Source: Aquirufa lenticrescens
Lineage (GTDB): Bacteria > Bacteroidota > Bacteroidia > Cytophagales > Spirosomataceae
Direction: 5' to 3'
Assembly: GCF_019916085.1 (NCBI RefSeq)
Contig: NZ_CP049834.1
Coordinates: forward strand, 651,501 to 715,500
Length of the DNA: 64,000 nucleotides
The stretch's first letter is position 1. Every line of letters begins with the position of its first letter. This document shows positions 52,993 to 63,117 of the stretch, in pieces. The notes under the pieces are model-generated. The model searched no databases, was not told where the DNA came from, and worked only from the letters and a program-made list of their open reading frames with translations. Position numbers and translations under genes: made by a program.

Positions 52993-54231
52993 ATGGGAGA
53001 AAATTATCACTTAATAAGAATTTCAAAATTAAAAAAATTAGGGGTCCCTTATGAAGAAATTATTAGTAAGATTTTTTATGAATATGGAATAAAGTTGACT
53101 GTAGGTGAAATTATCAATTTGGAAAGCCTTGATTCCAACGAAGGCTTAGAATCTGAAAAAAGTAAGACTGAAATGATCTTAAGTGTCTGTAAGCTTAACA
53201 AAAACCCATTATCATCAATTGAAATTTCATCAGAAATTGAAAACATTTTCGGTTATTATATTCACAAATCCGAGGTTAACAGACTAATTCATAAAAATTT
53301 AAGAGGAAAGATAAAATATGATCGATTAAGCTTCAAATATTTCATTAATGAAATATCGAATTCAGATATTAATAAAGTCATCTCTGAAATCGAAAAAGAA
53401 TTAACAAAAAAAACGTTTGACCTGCTACGTTATTCAGTTAATTATAGTTTGCTGGGGATAGTAAAAGAATATTTTAAACTAAAATACATTCAAGTTAACA
53501 CTGGTAATCCTAATATTGATTATTTGATCAAAACGGTTGTTAAAGACAATATTATTACAGAATGTGAAGAAGAGTTTTTGAGATTAAAGGCTAGTGAACT
53601 GAATTATGACAAGAACATTATAGAGAGAGCCAAGCTTAACTTAGAGTCCAATAATCCTTACTTAGATGATCTGATTCATATCATTTTTAATGATGGGGAA
53701 ATAAAAACAAATGAATTAGATTTTTTAAAAGAAAAAACTTTAGAGAACCGTTTTAGTGAAAAATTCGTTTGTGAAAGATTTTGGATTATTGGTATTTCCG
53801 AGTACTCAAGTCATTTATTGAGGATTAAAGACTTCAAATTATTTATAATATGCTTATTCGCAGTAATTCGTTTGAATAGGGAAGACCTAATCGAATCAAT
53901 ATTTGTGAATGAATTGAATGTTCTGAAAAATAATAATATTGAGAGTTTAATTCATCAATCTTTTGTAAAGTTAAACTCAATTGTCAATGAATTGTTGTCA
54001 GAAGAATTTGATTTTCAGTTCGATTATACAAGAAAAATTTTATTTGAAAATTGTAAATCTTTTGATTCTGAAGATTCCACTAATGATCTAATTTCAACAA
54101 GTTTCAACGAAAACTCGTTTGATCGATTTATTAAAATTTTAAATCAAGAAAAGTTAAGAATTGGGACTCCTGATGTCAATTTATTAGTAGAAAATATTAA
54201 ATATAGAATTGAAAATCAATTATGGGACTAA
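52993..54231 (+). CDS. TerB-like domain protein, unknown function, in the phosphorothioation island
   Basis: 412 residues, very A/T-rich gene, no signal peptide. The ATG follows the desulfurase stop directly. The N-terminal 120 residues look like small winged-helix units (VPYEEIISKIFYEYGIKL and IEISSEIENIFGYYIHKSEVN). Residues about 175-265 show two TerB-like half-repeats (LIKTVVKDNIITECEEEFLRL and LIHIIFNDGEIKTNELDFLKE: hydrophobic-Asp-Gly-x-Ile-x-x-x-Glu). The C-terminal half is helical without known motif. TerB-like modules often mark stress or anti-phage systems. It overlaps the helicase start by 10 bases, which implies a shared role. Confidence 0.7.
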   Translation: MGENYHLIRISKLKKLGVPYEEIISKIFYEYGIKLTVGEIINLESLDSNEGLESEKSKTEMILSVCKLNKNPLSSIEISSEIENIFGYYIHKSEVNRLIHKNLRGKIKYDRLSFKYFINEISNSDINKVISEIEKELTKKTFDLLRYSVNYSLLGIVKEYFKLKYIQVNTGNPNIDYLIKTVVKDNIITECEEEFLRLKASELNYDKNIIERAKLNLESNNPYLDDLIHIIFNDGEIKTNELDFLKEKTLENRFSEKFVCERFWIIGISEYSSHLLRIKDFKLFIICLFAVIRLNREDLIESIFVNELNVLKNNNIESLIHQSFVKLNSIVNELLSEEFDFQFDYTRKILFENCKSFDSEDSTNDLISTSFNENSFDRFIKILNQEKLRIGTPDVNLLVENIKYRIENQLWD

Positions 54232-55817
54232 TAGATTTATTAAAATATGTATCTCCGAATCAGAAAAATAAAATTCTAGGTAAGGAGACTACAAAAATAA
54301 TCCGTTTCAGTTTTGTTAGGTTTGACTATGAAGCATTGCCCATTGATATTCTAAATGAGGCCGTAGCATTATACGCAGGTATTGAGTTGGTCAACACATC
54401 AAAGGGGCGAGAGATGTTGGTTGAAGCATTGCCAATTAATATCCTTGAAAATATGGGGATAAATGGTGCCAATCCAAATGAAATTTTTGATAAGGCGGTT
54501 CAATTATACAAAAGAGACGTAGTAAAATTTTTTACGGATTTTGAGATTGAGGATGATTATAGAAAAATCACAGAAATTGATGAGAGAGCAAATTTTGAAT
54601 ATACAATACCAGTTTATGGAGAATCAAATGGTGTAAGTGCATTTCCTCATTTATATCAATTAAGGGTTAAAAAAGAATTAATGGGTCATTTAAGAGCCCC
54701 TATTAATTATAATACAAATAAATCATTAGTTACAATGCCTACGGGAGCTGGTAAAACAGTCTTGGCAATGGAGACAATTGTAGATTTATTTAGAGGGCAT
54801 TTTGATGAAAAACCGCTGAACATTCTTTGGCTTGTTAACTCTCAAGAATTATGTGAACAGAGTCTAATAGCTTTTCAAAAATTATGGAAACAAAAGGGGG
54901 ATAGGAAAATTATGGCCCAACGATATTATGATAAGTTTAATTCTTTGAACTTTGAAAATGTTGATAAAATTACTTTTGCTTCATTTACATTATTGACACC
55001 AAGGATAGTAAACAAAACATCTGAAGATTTGAAGCTATTGAAAATGGCGGATTATTTGTTTATCGATGAAGCTCATTTCGCTAATGCAGATGAGTATCAA
55101 AATGTTTTTAGATCTTATGTCGAACAAAATAGTAATCCTAAAATTGTTGGTTTAACTGCTACTCCAATTAGATCAGATGATGATCAATTTGTAACTTTAA
55201 AATCAATGTTTAATTACTATTTGAAAATCAAAAATGATGAAGGTATGGATATTGATAGTCCAATTGAATATCTTCAAAATCTTGAATATTTGTCCAAAAT
55301 TGATTTTCAGGTAATTAATAATGCTTCTGAAAGAATTGGTCAAAATCTAGTAGATTATTCAGGGTATTATAATGAGCTTCATTCAAATATTGAAAGAGTT
55401 TGTAATACCTTAATCAAGAATGGACAGAATACAATCATTTTTGCAGAATCCCGATCTCACGCAATTGCTTTAAGTTTATTTTTAAAATCGCGAAATGTTG
55501 AAAATGAACTGATTGTTGGAGCTACTCCAACTTTGAATAGAAAAAAATACTTGGAACGTTTAGAGGATAAAAGTGATTCGCTATCAATAATTGTAAATGA
55601 AAAGATTTTATCAACAGGTATCGATATAAAAGGATTAAACTCTATAATAGTATTATGTAAAATAGAATCAGTAACAACTGCACTTCAAATTTTAGGTCGC
55701 GCTATGAGAGGTCCTAAAAATGGAGGGAATCAATCAAATACAATTTATTTAACAAGAGATAATAGAACAAAACTTGAAAACTTGAGATTGCTCGAGGCTA
55801 GAGTTATAAATAACTGA
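54222..55817 (+). CDS. DEAD/DEAH-box helicase (SF2), SspFGH-like effector component
   Basis: 531 residues. Walker A PTGAGKT (173-179), motif II DEAH (282-285), motif III GLTATPIR, and motif VI QILGRAMRGP are all intact, giving a complete SF2 ATPase with two RecA folds. The ~150 residues before the helicase core are specific and contain no recognised domain. It overlaps the TerB-like gene and is followed 4 bases later by the GHKL gene. Most likely translocates on DNA to expose or unwind a target for the neighbouring nuclease (inference). Confidence 0.85.
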   Translation: MGLIDLLKYVSPNQKNKILGKETTKIIRFSFVRFDYEALPIDILNEAVALYAGIELVNTSKGREMLVEALPINILENMGINGANPNEIFDKAVQLYKRDVVKFFTDFEIEDDYRKITEIDERANFEYTIPVYGESNGVSAFPHLYQLRVKKELMGHLRAPINYNTNKSLVTMPTGAGKTVLAMETIVDLFRGHFDEKPLNILWLVNSQELCEQSLIAFQKLWKQKGDRKIMAQRYYDKFNSLNFENVDKITFASFTLLTPRIVNKTSEDLKLLKMADYLFIDEAHFANADEYQNVFRSYVEQNSNPKIVGLTATPIRSDDDQFVTLKSMFNYYLKIKNDEGMDIDSPIEYLQNLEYLSKIDFQVINNASERIGQNLVDYSGYYNELHSNIERVCNTLIKNGQNTIIFAESRSHAIALSLFLKSRNVENELIVGATPTLNRKKYLERLEDKSDSLSIIVNEKILSTGIDIKGLNSIIVLCKIESVTTALQILGRAMRGPKNGGNQSNTIYLTRDNRTKLENLRLLEARVINN

Positions 55818-55821
55818 TAAT

Positions 55822-57762
55822 ATGGCTAATAATCTCTACGGTAGTAGATTCATTGAAAAATTAGTGAGTTCTGGGTACAAAAACCCAACTTACGCAATGG
55901 CAGAAATTATAGATAATTCTGTTGATGCAAAGGCAAAAAACATCGATATCATTTTAGTAGAGGATCAAAAAATTGATGGTGGCAGAAATTCTAGATATGT
56001 TTCGGATGTCTTTTTTATAGATGACGGTTCAGGAATGAATTATGAGCAAATAAATGGGTGTCTCAAGTTTTCGGAAGGTGATGGGACATCAAATAGTAGA
56101 ATTGGGACATTCGGAGTTGGACTGCCTAATTCATCAATTTATGTTGGGAGAAGAGTTGAAGTTTATTCTAAAGATATTAATACGGGTAATTGGAACTATG
56201 TTTTTCTAGATTTAGATAATCAATTAGAGAGATCTGAACCAGGTTATGATGAGTCCGTTGAAAAATTTCCAAGTTTCGATAATATTCATTTGAAAATTAA
56301 TTTTGATGAGGTAAAAACTGTAATTAGATGGAGTAAAATCACAAGGTTAAGTGCTAGGAAACCTGAAACCATTATAAAGAAAACATCAACTCTGGTTGGT
56401 AGAATTTATAGATATGTTTTAAATGAGATAAACATAACTTTTAGCTCAATACTAAAAGGAAACAAGGAATATGATATCTATAAAGAGAAGGCACTTCCTT
56501 ATGATCCATTGTTTGTTTTATCAGAAAGAAGTCAAATTACTGATTTAGTTTGGACGCTAGCAACAGATAGTTCTAAAAATCATCAAAACCCCAAAATTCC
56601 TCATAATGAAGAGTTTAATACTCAATTTCATTATAAAAAATTTATTGATGGTTGTATTCCCAATCAGACAATTTTGCCACTCTTTCAGAAAATTGATGAA
56701 TATTGGGACGAATTGCAAAGAGTTTCAATCAGCGGCCGAGAATATTCATATCGCATCAAAGCATCTGTCGCCAATAAAAGTATAGTACATCCAGGGATTA
56801 GTTCAGGAGGAGGGACACCACTTGGGATGGAAATTGGAAATAAAATGACAGGTGGAAACGATCTAAATGGAGGAAATATTTACTTTATTAGGACAAAAAG
56901 AGAAATTACTTGTGGGAGTTTTGGATTATATAGGACTACAAATGAAAAAGAGCGCTTTTGGACAATTGAAATTGAGTTTGACAGTGATTTAGATAAATTA
57001 ATGGGTCTTGATTATCAAAAGCAACAAGTTGATTTCAGGAAAGTTAATCAAGACGAGGTTAATGAAATCGAAAATGCTTTAAATCTCGAGATAAATGAAC
57101 AGCAACAAATATTATTTCAACACATTACATACAATATCCAAAGCTGTATAAAAAAAATCAAAGAGATTCTTAAAGGATATTATAAAGACTTCCAATTAAA
57201 TGAAAATGAAGCAATTGCTGTTGGTGGAGGTGACGATGTTAGTATAATACCTACAGTTGAGCCAGCCGTAATACAAGCTTTTCCAACTGGTCCAAGATGG
57301 TCAGATGAAAATAAGCAAGAGATGGTCAAATTTTTAAAAGGAAAATTTATGGCGATCAAGGAAGAGTCAATCGCACGCCAAGTTGATAATTTTGCGAATG
57401 GTCTAACCAACACCATAGTATTATATGACAATACTGCTGATGGCAATTTATTCAGTTTAAATAGTGTTAGAGGTACAAGAATTACTTCTATTAATACAGA
57501 ACATCCTTTCTACAAGAAAGTAATTGAGAAATTGAAAGAGAATAGGGCTTTGGGGGTATTTACAATTGCAATTGAAATGATTATTTGCTCATTTGCGTAC
57601 GAGATGGATAGTTTAATTCGTGATGAAGAGAAGTTGGAACTTATTTTGAACAGATACCTTAGATTAACTAGTGATAGATTATCTAAATTTATAACAGAGG
57701 GTAATATTGAAGTAGATACATCTTATTGGGAGAATAATTTAAATGAGGATTCTGATTTTTAA
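55822..57762 (+). CDS. GHKL (HSP90/MORC-like) ATPase
   Basis: 646 residues. The N-terminal ATP-binding Bergerat fold is clear: N box EIIDNSVDA (28-36, Glu28 and Asn32), G1 DDGSGM (67-72) and G2 GTFGVGLPNSS (95-105), as in HATPase_c_3/MORC proteins. These dimerise and clamp DNA on ATP binding. A beta-rich transducer-like region follows (about 130-330), then a helical stretch and a C-terminal region with INTEHPFYKK. Starting 4 bases after the helicase stop, it is part of the same transcript. Likely the DNA-clamp subunit of the effector module. Confidence 0.85.
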   Translation: MANNLYGSRFIEKLVSSGYKNPTYAMAEIIDNSVDAKAKNIDIILVEDQKIDGGRNSRYVSDVFFIDDGSGMNYEQINGCLKFSEGDGTSNSRIGTFGVGLPNSSIYVGRRVEVYSKDINTGNWNYVFLDLDNQLERSEPGYDESVEKFPSFDNIHLKINFDEVKTVIRWSKITRLSARKPETIIKKTSTLVGRIYRYVLNEINITFSSILKGNKEYDIYKEKALPYDPLFVLSERSQITDLVWTLATDSSKNHQNPKIPHNEEFNTQFHYKKFIDGCIPNQTILPLFQKIDEYWDELQRVSISGREYSYRIKASVANKSIVHPGISSGGGTPLGMEIGNKMTGGNDLNGGNIYFIRTKREITCGSFGLYRTTNEKERFWTIEIEFDSDLDKLMGLDYQKQQVDFRKVNQDEVNEIENALNLEINEQQQILFQHITYNIQSCIKKIKEILKGYYKDFQLNENEAIAVGGGDDVSIIPTVEPAVIQAFPTGPRWSDENKQEMVKFLKGKFMAIKEESIARQVDNFANGLTNTIVLYDNTADGNLFSLNSVRGTRITSINTEHPFYKKVIEKLKENRALGVFTIAIEMIICSFAYEMDSLIRDEEKLELILNRYLRLTSDRLSKFITEGNIEVDTSYWENNLNEDSDF

Positions 57763-57793
57763 ATAATTTGAATTTTGTATTAATTCATATTTT

Positions 57794-58750
57794 ATGCTTT
57801 TATTGAGTGGTTTCAATTTATTTGATCGGTTTTATGAATTCATTGGACAAAATGAAGAGATAACTATATTCTCTCCCTACATTAAAACCGATCAAATAAG
57901 AAAGCTTAATGAATCAAAATCAATTAAAAGAATTATTGTAAGGTGGGAAATCAGAGATTTATGTCTAGGGGTTTCTGATTTAAATCTATACGATTATTGT
58001 AGAGAAAACAATATCGCATTATATAGAAATACGCGCATTCACTTAAAGGTGCTATGGAATAATAAATCGGATTTGATATTTGGTTCTGCAAATATTACAA
58101 ACAGAGGTGTTGGAGAAATAGGGGAGTTTAATTACGAATTAGCAGGGGCAAATACTTTCAATAATATTGAGACATATAATTACTTTAATAAAATTATATT
58201 TGATAGCGAGTATGTTGATCAGGGTTTATATGATGAAATAAATAAACTTGTTTCAATGACTGAATTACCCATATTGAACTATCCAATATTAGATACAAAT
58301 AAGAAGTTAGTAGATTCCTTTTTGATCTCTCAGTTGCCGATGACTGAATCACCTACTCTTTTATTGGAAAATATAAATGAACTTACTGATCTGAATGAAG
58401 AGGAGTATAGAACGATTTCTCACGATATGGTTTTATTTAATTTAAAATCAGATATTACTGAAGAGGAGTTCTATGTTCATTTGAGTAATGAATTTAATAA
58501 TCACCCATTTGTAATTAAATTCAAAGATTTTGTAAAATCTCGACCTAATAGTTCAATTCACTATGGAGGTTGTGTAACCTGGATTCAGGAAAATACCACA
58601 ACAGTACCCACTCCAAGAAGTTGGGAAATGAAGAAACAATTCATTGTCAATAATTTGTATAGATGGGTATGCTTCTTCGACTTAGAGTTTTCTTTTGAAG
58701 TGCCCGATGGCGGTCATTCTCAAATATTGACATTTAACGGTTTTAAATAA
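57794..58750 (+). CDS. PLD-family nuclease-like protein
   Basis: 318 residues. A single phospholipase-D-type half-site is visible: His83-Leu-Lys85 then Ser98-Ala-Asn100 (HLKVLWNNKSDLIFGSANIT), with an acidic GEFNYE following at 110-115; an N-terminal IFSPYIKTDQI matches the beta-strand that opens the fold. PLD enzymes dimerise to build one active site and several (BfiI, Nuc) cut DNA. The 31-base gap to the GHKL gene and the same strand suggest it is the nuclease of the effector module. Its 3' end overlaps the convergent sspD-like gene by 8 bases. Confidence 0.8.
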   Translation: MLLLSGFNLFDRFYEFIGQNEEITIFSPYIKTDQIRKLNESKSIKRIIVRWEIRDLCLGVSDLNLYDYCRENNIALYRNTRIHLKVLWNNKSDLIFGSANITNRGVGEIGEFNYELAGANTFNNIETYNYFNKIIFDSEYVDQGLYDEINKLVSMTELPILNYPILDTNKKLVDSFLISQLPMTESPTLLLENINELTDLNEEEYRTISHDMVLFNLKSDITEEEFYVHLSNEFNNHPFVIKFKDFVKSRPNSSIHYGGCVTWIQENTTTVPTPRSWEMKKQFIVNNLYRWVCFFDLEFSFEVPDGGHSQILTFNGFK

Positions 58751-59870
58751 AACAACTTGCACAGCCTTCTCCTTCTGCATTTAAAATTTCATCTTGCCAA
58801 TTAGTACCTGTCTTACTTTTAGCCCTCATTGTCTTCAAATAATGATCCTTTTTAATTGCTTTAACTCTTTCTGCTTGCTTTAGTTGAACCAAGGACTCTT
58901 CCATCCACGTATATCCATCTTTCTCATATGATATAGCCATTTCAAATAAATTAGGATGTTGCTCTAACAACCACACCCATTCAATTTTTTGTTGATAGAA
59001 GCAAAAAAAACAGCCTGATCTACTTCTCGAGTAGTGCCCAGTTTTTACCTCTCCATCAATCTCAACTTGATATTCAACAGGTTTATAATATGCTGGGATT
59101 CCAACGCCTGAATTTTCTAAAATCTCAAATACATCATTTATTTTAATGATATCCTGATTGTCAATCAATGGGAAACTATCAAGTTTACCAACAGGGTAGT
59201 CTGTGGTTTTTAAGAAACGAAAAATTACATAATTGAAAAGCTTTAGATTTAAATCTAATAATGCGTTTAGCTTTTGAGATTGAGTGAATTTGAAACTTAT
59301 AGGTTGACTAATAACTTGATTGATTTTAGATAAATCTGCGTCAAATTCCTTCCCTATTTCATCGTAGAGTGATTGGATAATATTCAAATTTTCATTTGAC
59401 AATACCTTTTTAATGACATCTTCACTCCAGATATTTTTTCTAAATGGAAAAATGGTTTGGATATTTTCCCTCTTAGAGATGTATCCTTCTCTATTCTCAT
59501 CACCACGAATCCCTACATATGAAATTGTTGGCTCATCTTTTATATGAGCCTCAAAAGGCTGTAATTTTAACTTGTTTGTGCACCATCTTGAATTTGGTGA
59601 TGGTAAATATCCTCCATAAACTGCAAGAAAGTGATCAAATGGGTTATTCAATGGTGAGTTCTCTAAATCCATTGAATTGTATACTGTTATTTTCTTACCC
59701 AACACAGAATTCAGTCGATCAATAAGTTCGTAAGTTTCTGTTAGTTCCTTCCCTGTATCACAGGTATAATAGTTGATATCTAATTCAGGATAGTACTTAC
59801 TCATATAAATTGCAAGTGCTGCACTGTCCTTGCCGCCTGAAATTCCTAAAACGTGGTTAACTTTACTCAT
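58743..59870 (-). CDS. sspD: PAPS-reductase/PP-loop ATP pyrophosphatase with extra cysteines (SspD/DndC-like)
   Basis: 375 residues. PP-loop SGGKDS (11-16) binds ATP; Cys97 in RWCTNK, Cys287 and Cys290 in GCFFC, and Cys370/Cys373 in GCASC at the extreme C-terminus could hold an iron-sulfur cluster and accept sulfur. The family activates DNA phosphate for sulfur replacement in DndC and SspD. It is the third gene in the minus-strand operon and overlaps the ATPase gene by 8 bases. The order DUF4007 - ATPase - PAPS reductase is that of sspB-sspC-sspD. Confidence 0.85.
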   Translation of the reverse strand: MSKVNHVLGISGGKDSAALAIYMSKYYPELDINYYTCDTGKELTETYELIDRLNSVLGKKITVYNSMDLENSPLNNPFDHFLAVYGGYLPSPNSRWCTNKLKLQPFEAHIKDEPTISYVGIRGDENREGYISKRENIQTIFPFRKNIWSEDVIKKVLSNENLNIIQSLYDEIGKEFDADLSKINQVISQPISFKFTQSQKLNALLDLNLKLFNYVIFRFLKTTDYPVGKLDSFPLIDNQDIIKINDVFEILENSGVGIPAYYKPVEYQVEIDGEVKTGHYSRSRSGCFFCFYQQKIEWVWLLEQHPNLFEMAISYEKDGYTWMEESLVQLKQAERVKAIKKDHYLKTMRAKSKTGTNWQDEILNAEGEGCASCFI

Positions 59871-62800
59871 CTTTGGTGATTAATTGATTTAATATTTCAA
59901 CTAATAGTTCTTTTTTGAATTCTAATGTGAAAGGTTCTAATTCTTTGATTAATTGTTCTCTCAATATATTTACTTTACTATCGTACTTTTTGTTGATTAC
60001 TACCTTTAGTTGCTGATTTATCCCATTTTCGTCAATTAGATTTAATTCGACCATTTTACCCTCTTTTGAAGATTTGTTAAACTGGTGAATCTCAACGGCG
60101 CTTAGTAAACCATTAGAATATAGTTTGATGTTTGAATTAAGTATTATCTTTTCTTCATCTAATAAATCCTCAATCCTTTTGTTTATTGCGTGATCAGCTA
60201 TTGATTTAATATAACTAAGTCTATCATCTAATGGGGAGGTAAGACGTTCAAAATATACTCGTTGAACTTTTGTTAGTCTATTCAAATCAATCTGAGATAA
60301 CTTGTCTTTAATTTCTATTTTATAATTCGGGAAATTAGTATCAACACAATTAAAACTATCTATTATACTTTGTTCTATTTCATCTATTAGGTCAGAATAG
60401 GATTTTCTAATTTCTGAAATGGCATTTTGTAAATGCTCAACATAAGAAGATACAACCTTTGAATCCGTTTCATTATTCAAAGCATAAAAACCCAATGCAT
60501 CTGGAAATTTATTAAATAATGCGTCCTCCGGATCTTTTGAAAGTTTTATGGAATCTCTTAGTCTAATTGCCTGAGGGCTAAGATTTCTTGTATTTAAAGA
60601 ATAGTTAGTTAGGCTTCTGTGAAATCTTAAGAAATTGCCGTAAATGGCCAAAAAAGTTGTGTTAAGGCCATTTGCAGAATTATTTATTTGTGTAATCTCT
60701 TTATAGCCTTCTAATAAATTGATTTTAAATCCTGATACCTGGTAACTTTTGATTGAAAAGTCACTTGGTTTTTTATGAATCAAATCTAAAGTTTCTGTTG
60801 AAAGATATGGCGTAAATCCTCCAGTGATGTGGAATATAGCGAATTCTTCTCTTTTAGAAATCAGGAAAATTGGAATCCAAAACTCTATAAAGCCTTTTTT
60901 TAATTTGAATGGTGCTTTTCGCAATATCGAATAGAGTTCATTAAGGTTTCTATTTTTAGAAAAGCAAGAATCTAAGAACTTTTCACATTCTTCCCATATA
61001 TCCACTAAAGAATCCTCAAAAATATTCGCAATGGAATTTCGGTGTCTTTGAGGTGCATATATTTGGTATTGTTTGCTGTCTTCACTATAACGGTGAATTC
61101 CAGTTTTCTTCAATAACGTTAAATAAATTGCCTTCTCTGGAGGGAATTTAGATGAATCAAATCCTAAATCTTCTATTGTCTCATTTTCAAGTAATCTCGT
61201 AATTAAAGCTTTTCTTGCGGAATTGATGGGAGTACTTAAGAATTCCTTATTTATTAATTCATTGAAAAAATATGGAGTTTTAGGGTAAATATTGAAGCAA
61301 ATTTTAGTTATAAGCTCATTCAAGTCTTTTTTACTTTTAATATTTTTTTGTTCTTCTCCATTATAAATCCAAGAGTTTGAATTTCCGATGAATAAAGAAT
61401 TAGTCACTAGGTCTTTTAGTTTACCCGTGTAGAAATCTTTCTCATCCTTTAATAATTTTTTGGCGTTTATATCATCAAAATATTTAGAGATTATTTTTTC
61501 TAACTGTAATATTTTGAAAATGGTGCTTCTGATTTCATTTGAGTTGAAGTATTGAACGAAAATATTAGTTGGGTGATTTAATGAGCATTGCTTAATTTCT
61601 TCTTTATCCTCAAAGTCAAAAATTAAATTAATGTAACCATCAATAGCCCCTTCAGCATCATTGATATTTTCCAGTGATTCATTTACTCTAAATTCGAAAA
61701 ATCTTGATGTACCTGTTATTGAGGAATACTTTTTTGCGAGGATGATTGGAAAATCTGTAAGGTTTAATATTTCATTTTTAATCGAAAAATCGGGGTTTAT
61801 CTCTTTTGAGACGGCAATTAACTCTCTCTCTAAGTCAATATCTGTTCCTTCAAGAAAGTTTAATTTATTACTGTGCTTGTAATATCTTATTATACCAGCC
61901 TTCTCTAATTTGGTTAGTATGTCTGAAATGTCGACTCCTCTCGTAAATTGAAAATATTTTGATAAAAATACTTCATCAAACGTCCCTCCAGCCTTTGTGA
62001 AAATATTTGATAAGCCGATTGTTTTAATGACTTCTACAGCTTGTTTGTAGTCCTCATCAAAAATAAGTTCAGCTCTTTCAATTGCCTTAAAGGTTGAGCT
62101 CCATTGGGGTTTGTGGGGATTTTCAGGACTTAGAATTTCTGATGGCAACGTGTATACCAAATAATCAAATACATTGGAAACTGAGTAAAACTCATTCTTC
62201 CGTTTATGTATTGAAACTTCAGATTTATCATTCAGAAACGAAAACAATGAACGTTCATTTTGGCCGTAACGCTGTAATGAATTGACTAATACTGTTGCAG
62301 AAATCCAATCTAATGGGAATAGTGCTAAAGAAAGTTCTTCGGTAATTAAATTATTATAGCTAATTAGATTGGACTCTTTAATTAATGACAATAGGTCGTT
62401 GTAATTGTCTTTATCACAATCTTTAAGATTAAAATCTTTTAGCTTATTACTTGCAAAGAATATTAGTTGTTCAACAGGTTCGTTGAATAACAAATCTGTA
62501 AATCGTCCTTTAACTTTTTCCCATTCAAGTTGATCCTGACTATTTAAATTTTTTCCATAAGTAGCAAAGTTTTGATGTAAGGTAATGATGAAATAACTTT
62601 CAGTTTCATCATTGTTAGCCCATTCTGCTATTTTTTGTAGAAGAAAAAGTTCTTCAAGTTGATTATTTTTAGCGGCGAATTCTAAAAATTTACCAAATTC
62701 ATCAACCAGAATAACTAATCCTTTAGATTTATTCTTAGCTTTTAATAATCTCTTTTGTAATGCCTCAATTATTGCGCTATTGCTAATTTCTCCATCAATT

Positions 62801-63117
62801 TTTAGCTCATTCGCTAGGGTTTGGGTAAAAGATACGGAGTCCCCAATAATTTTTATAAATTCAAATGCCTTGAATCCTTTTTTGTCGTCAAGAGTATTGA
62901 AGAAAAGTTGTTCGCCATTTAAATTTCTTTCAAGAGCCCATAAAAAAGTAGATTTTCCGGTTCCGTAATTTCCAATTAAATTGAATGATTTAGAGGAACT
63001 ATTGGGTCTCAGGAATATTCTTTCGAATATTTCTTTAGTGTTTTCAGTTACTATATATTCAAGAGTTTTACCGCTATCTCTTAAAATATTTGTCGAAATA
63101 TTGTTACTAATTCTCAT
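59863..63117 (-). CDS. sspC: Large P-loop ATPase, SspC-like
   Basis: 1084 residues. Walker A GNYGTGKST (49-57) and Walker B ILVDEFGK (136-143, Asp139/Glu140) are near the N-terminus; the remaining ~900 residues are helical with no other recognisable catalytic motif. The size and two-gene neighbours match the SspC ATPase of SspBCD loci. It overlaps the DUF4007 gene by 11 bases and the PAPS-reductase gene by 8, so translation of all three is coupled. Other large ATPases of phage-defence systems (BREX BrxC) share the P-loop, but no BREX partner is here. Confidence 0.8.
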   Translation of the reverse strand: MRISNNISTNILRDSGKTLEYIVTENTKEIFERIFLRPNSSSKSFNLIGNYGTGKSTFLWALERNLNGEQLFFNTLDDKKGFKAFEFIKIIGDSVSFTQTLANELKIDGEISNSAIIEALQKRLLKAKNKSKGLVILVDEFGKFLEFAAKNNQLEELFLLQKIAEWANNDETESYFIITLHQNFATYGKNLNSQDQLEWEKVKGRFTDLLFNEPVEQLIFFASNKLKDFNLKDCDKDNYNDLLSLIKESNLISYNNLITEELSLALFPLDWISATVLVNSLQRYGQNERSLFSFLNDKSEVSIHKRKNEFYSVSNVFDYLVYTLPSEILSPENPHKPQWSSTFKAIERAELIFDEDYKQAVEVIKTIGLSNIFTKAGGTFDEVFLSKYFQFTRGVDISDILTKLEKAGIIRYYKHSNKLNFLEGTDIDLERELIAVSKEINPDFSIKNEILNLTDFPIILAKKYSSITGTSRFFEFRVNESLENINDAEGAIDGYINLIFDFEDKEEIKQCSLNHPTNIFVQYFNSNEIRSTIFKILQLEKIISKYFDDINAKKLLKDEKDFYTGKLKDLVTNSLFIGNSNSWIYNGEEQKNIKSKKDLNELITKICFNIYPKTPYFFNELINKEFLSTPINSARKALITRLLENETIEDLGFDSSKFPPEKAIYLTLLKKTGIHRYSEDSKQYQIYAPQRHRNSIANIFEDSLVDIWEECEKFLDSCFSKNRNLNELYSILRKAPFKLKKGFIEFWIPIFLISKREEFAIFHITGGFTPYLSTETLDLIHKKPSDFSIKSYQVSGFKINLLEGYKEITQINNSANGLNTTFLAIYGNFLRFHRSLTNYSLNTRNLSPQAIRLRDSIKLSKDPEDALFNKFPDALGFYALNNETDSKVVSSYVEHLQNAISEIRKSYSDLIDEIEQSIIDSFNCVDTNFPNYKIEIKDKLSQIDLNRLTKVQRVYFERLTSPLDDRLSYIKSIADHAINKRIEDLLDEEKIILNSNIKLYSNGLLSAVEIHQFNKSSKEGKMVELNLIDENGINQQLKVVINKKYDSKVNILREQLIKELEPFTLEFKKELLVEILNQLITKDE

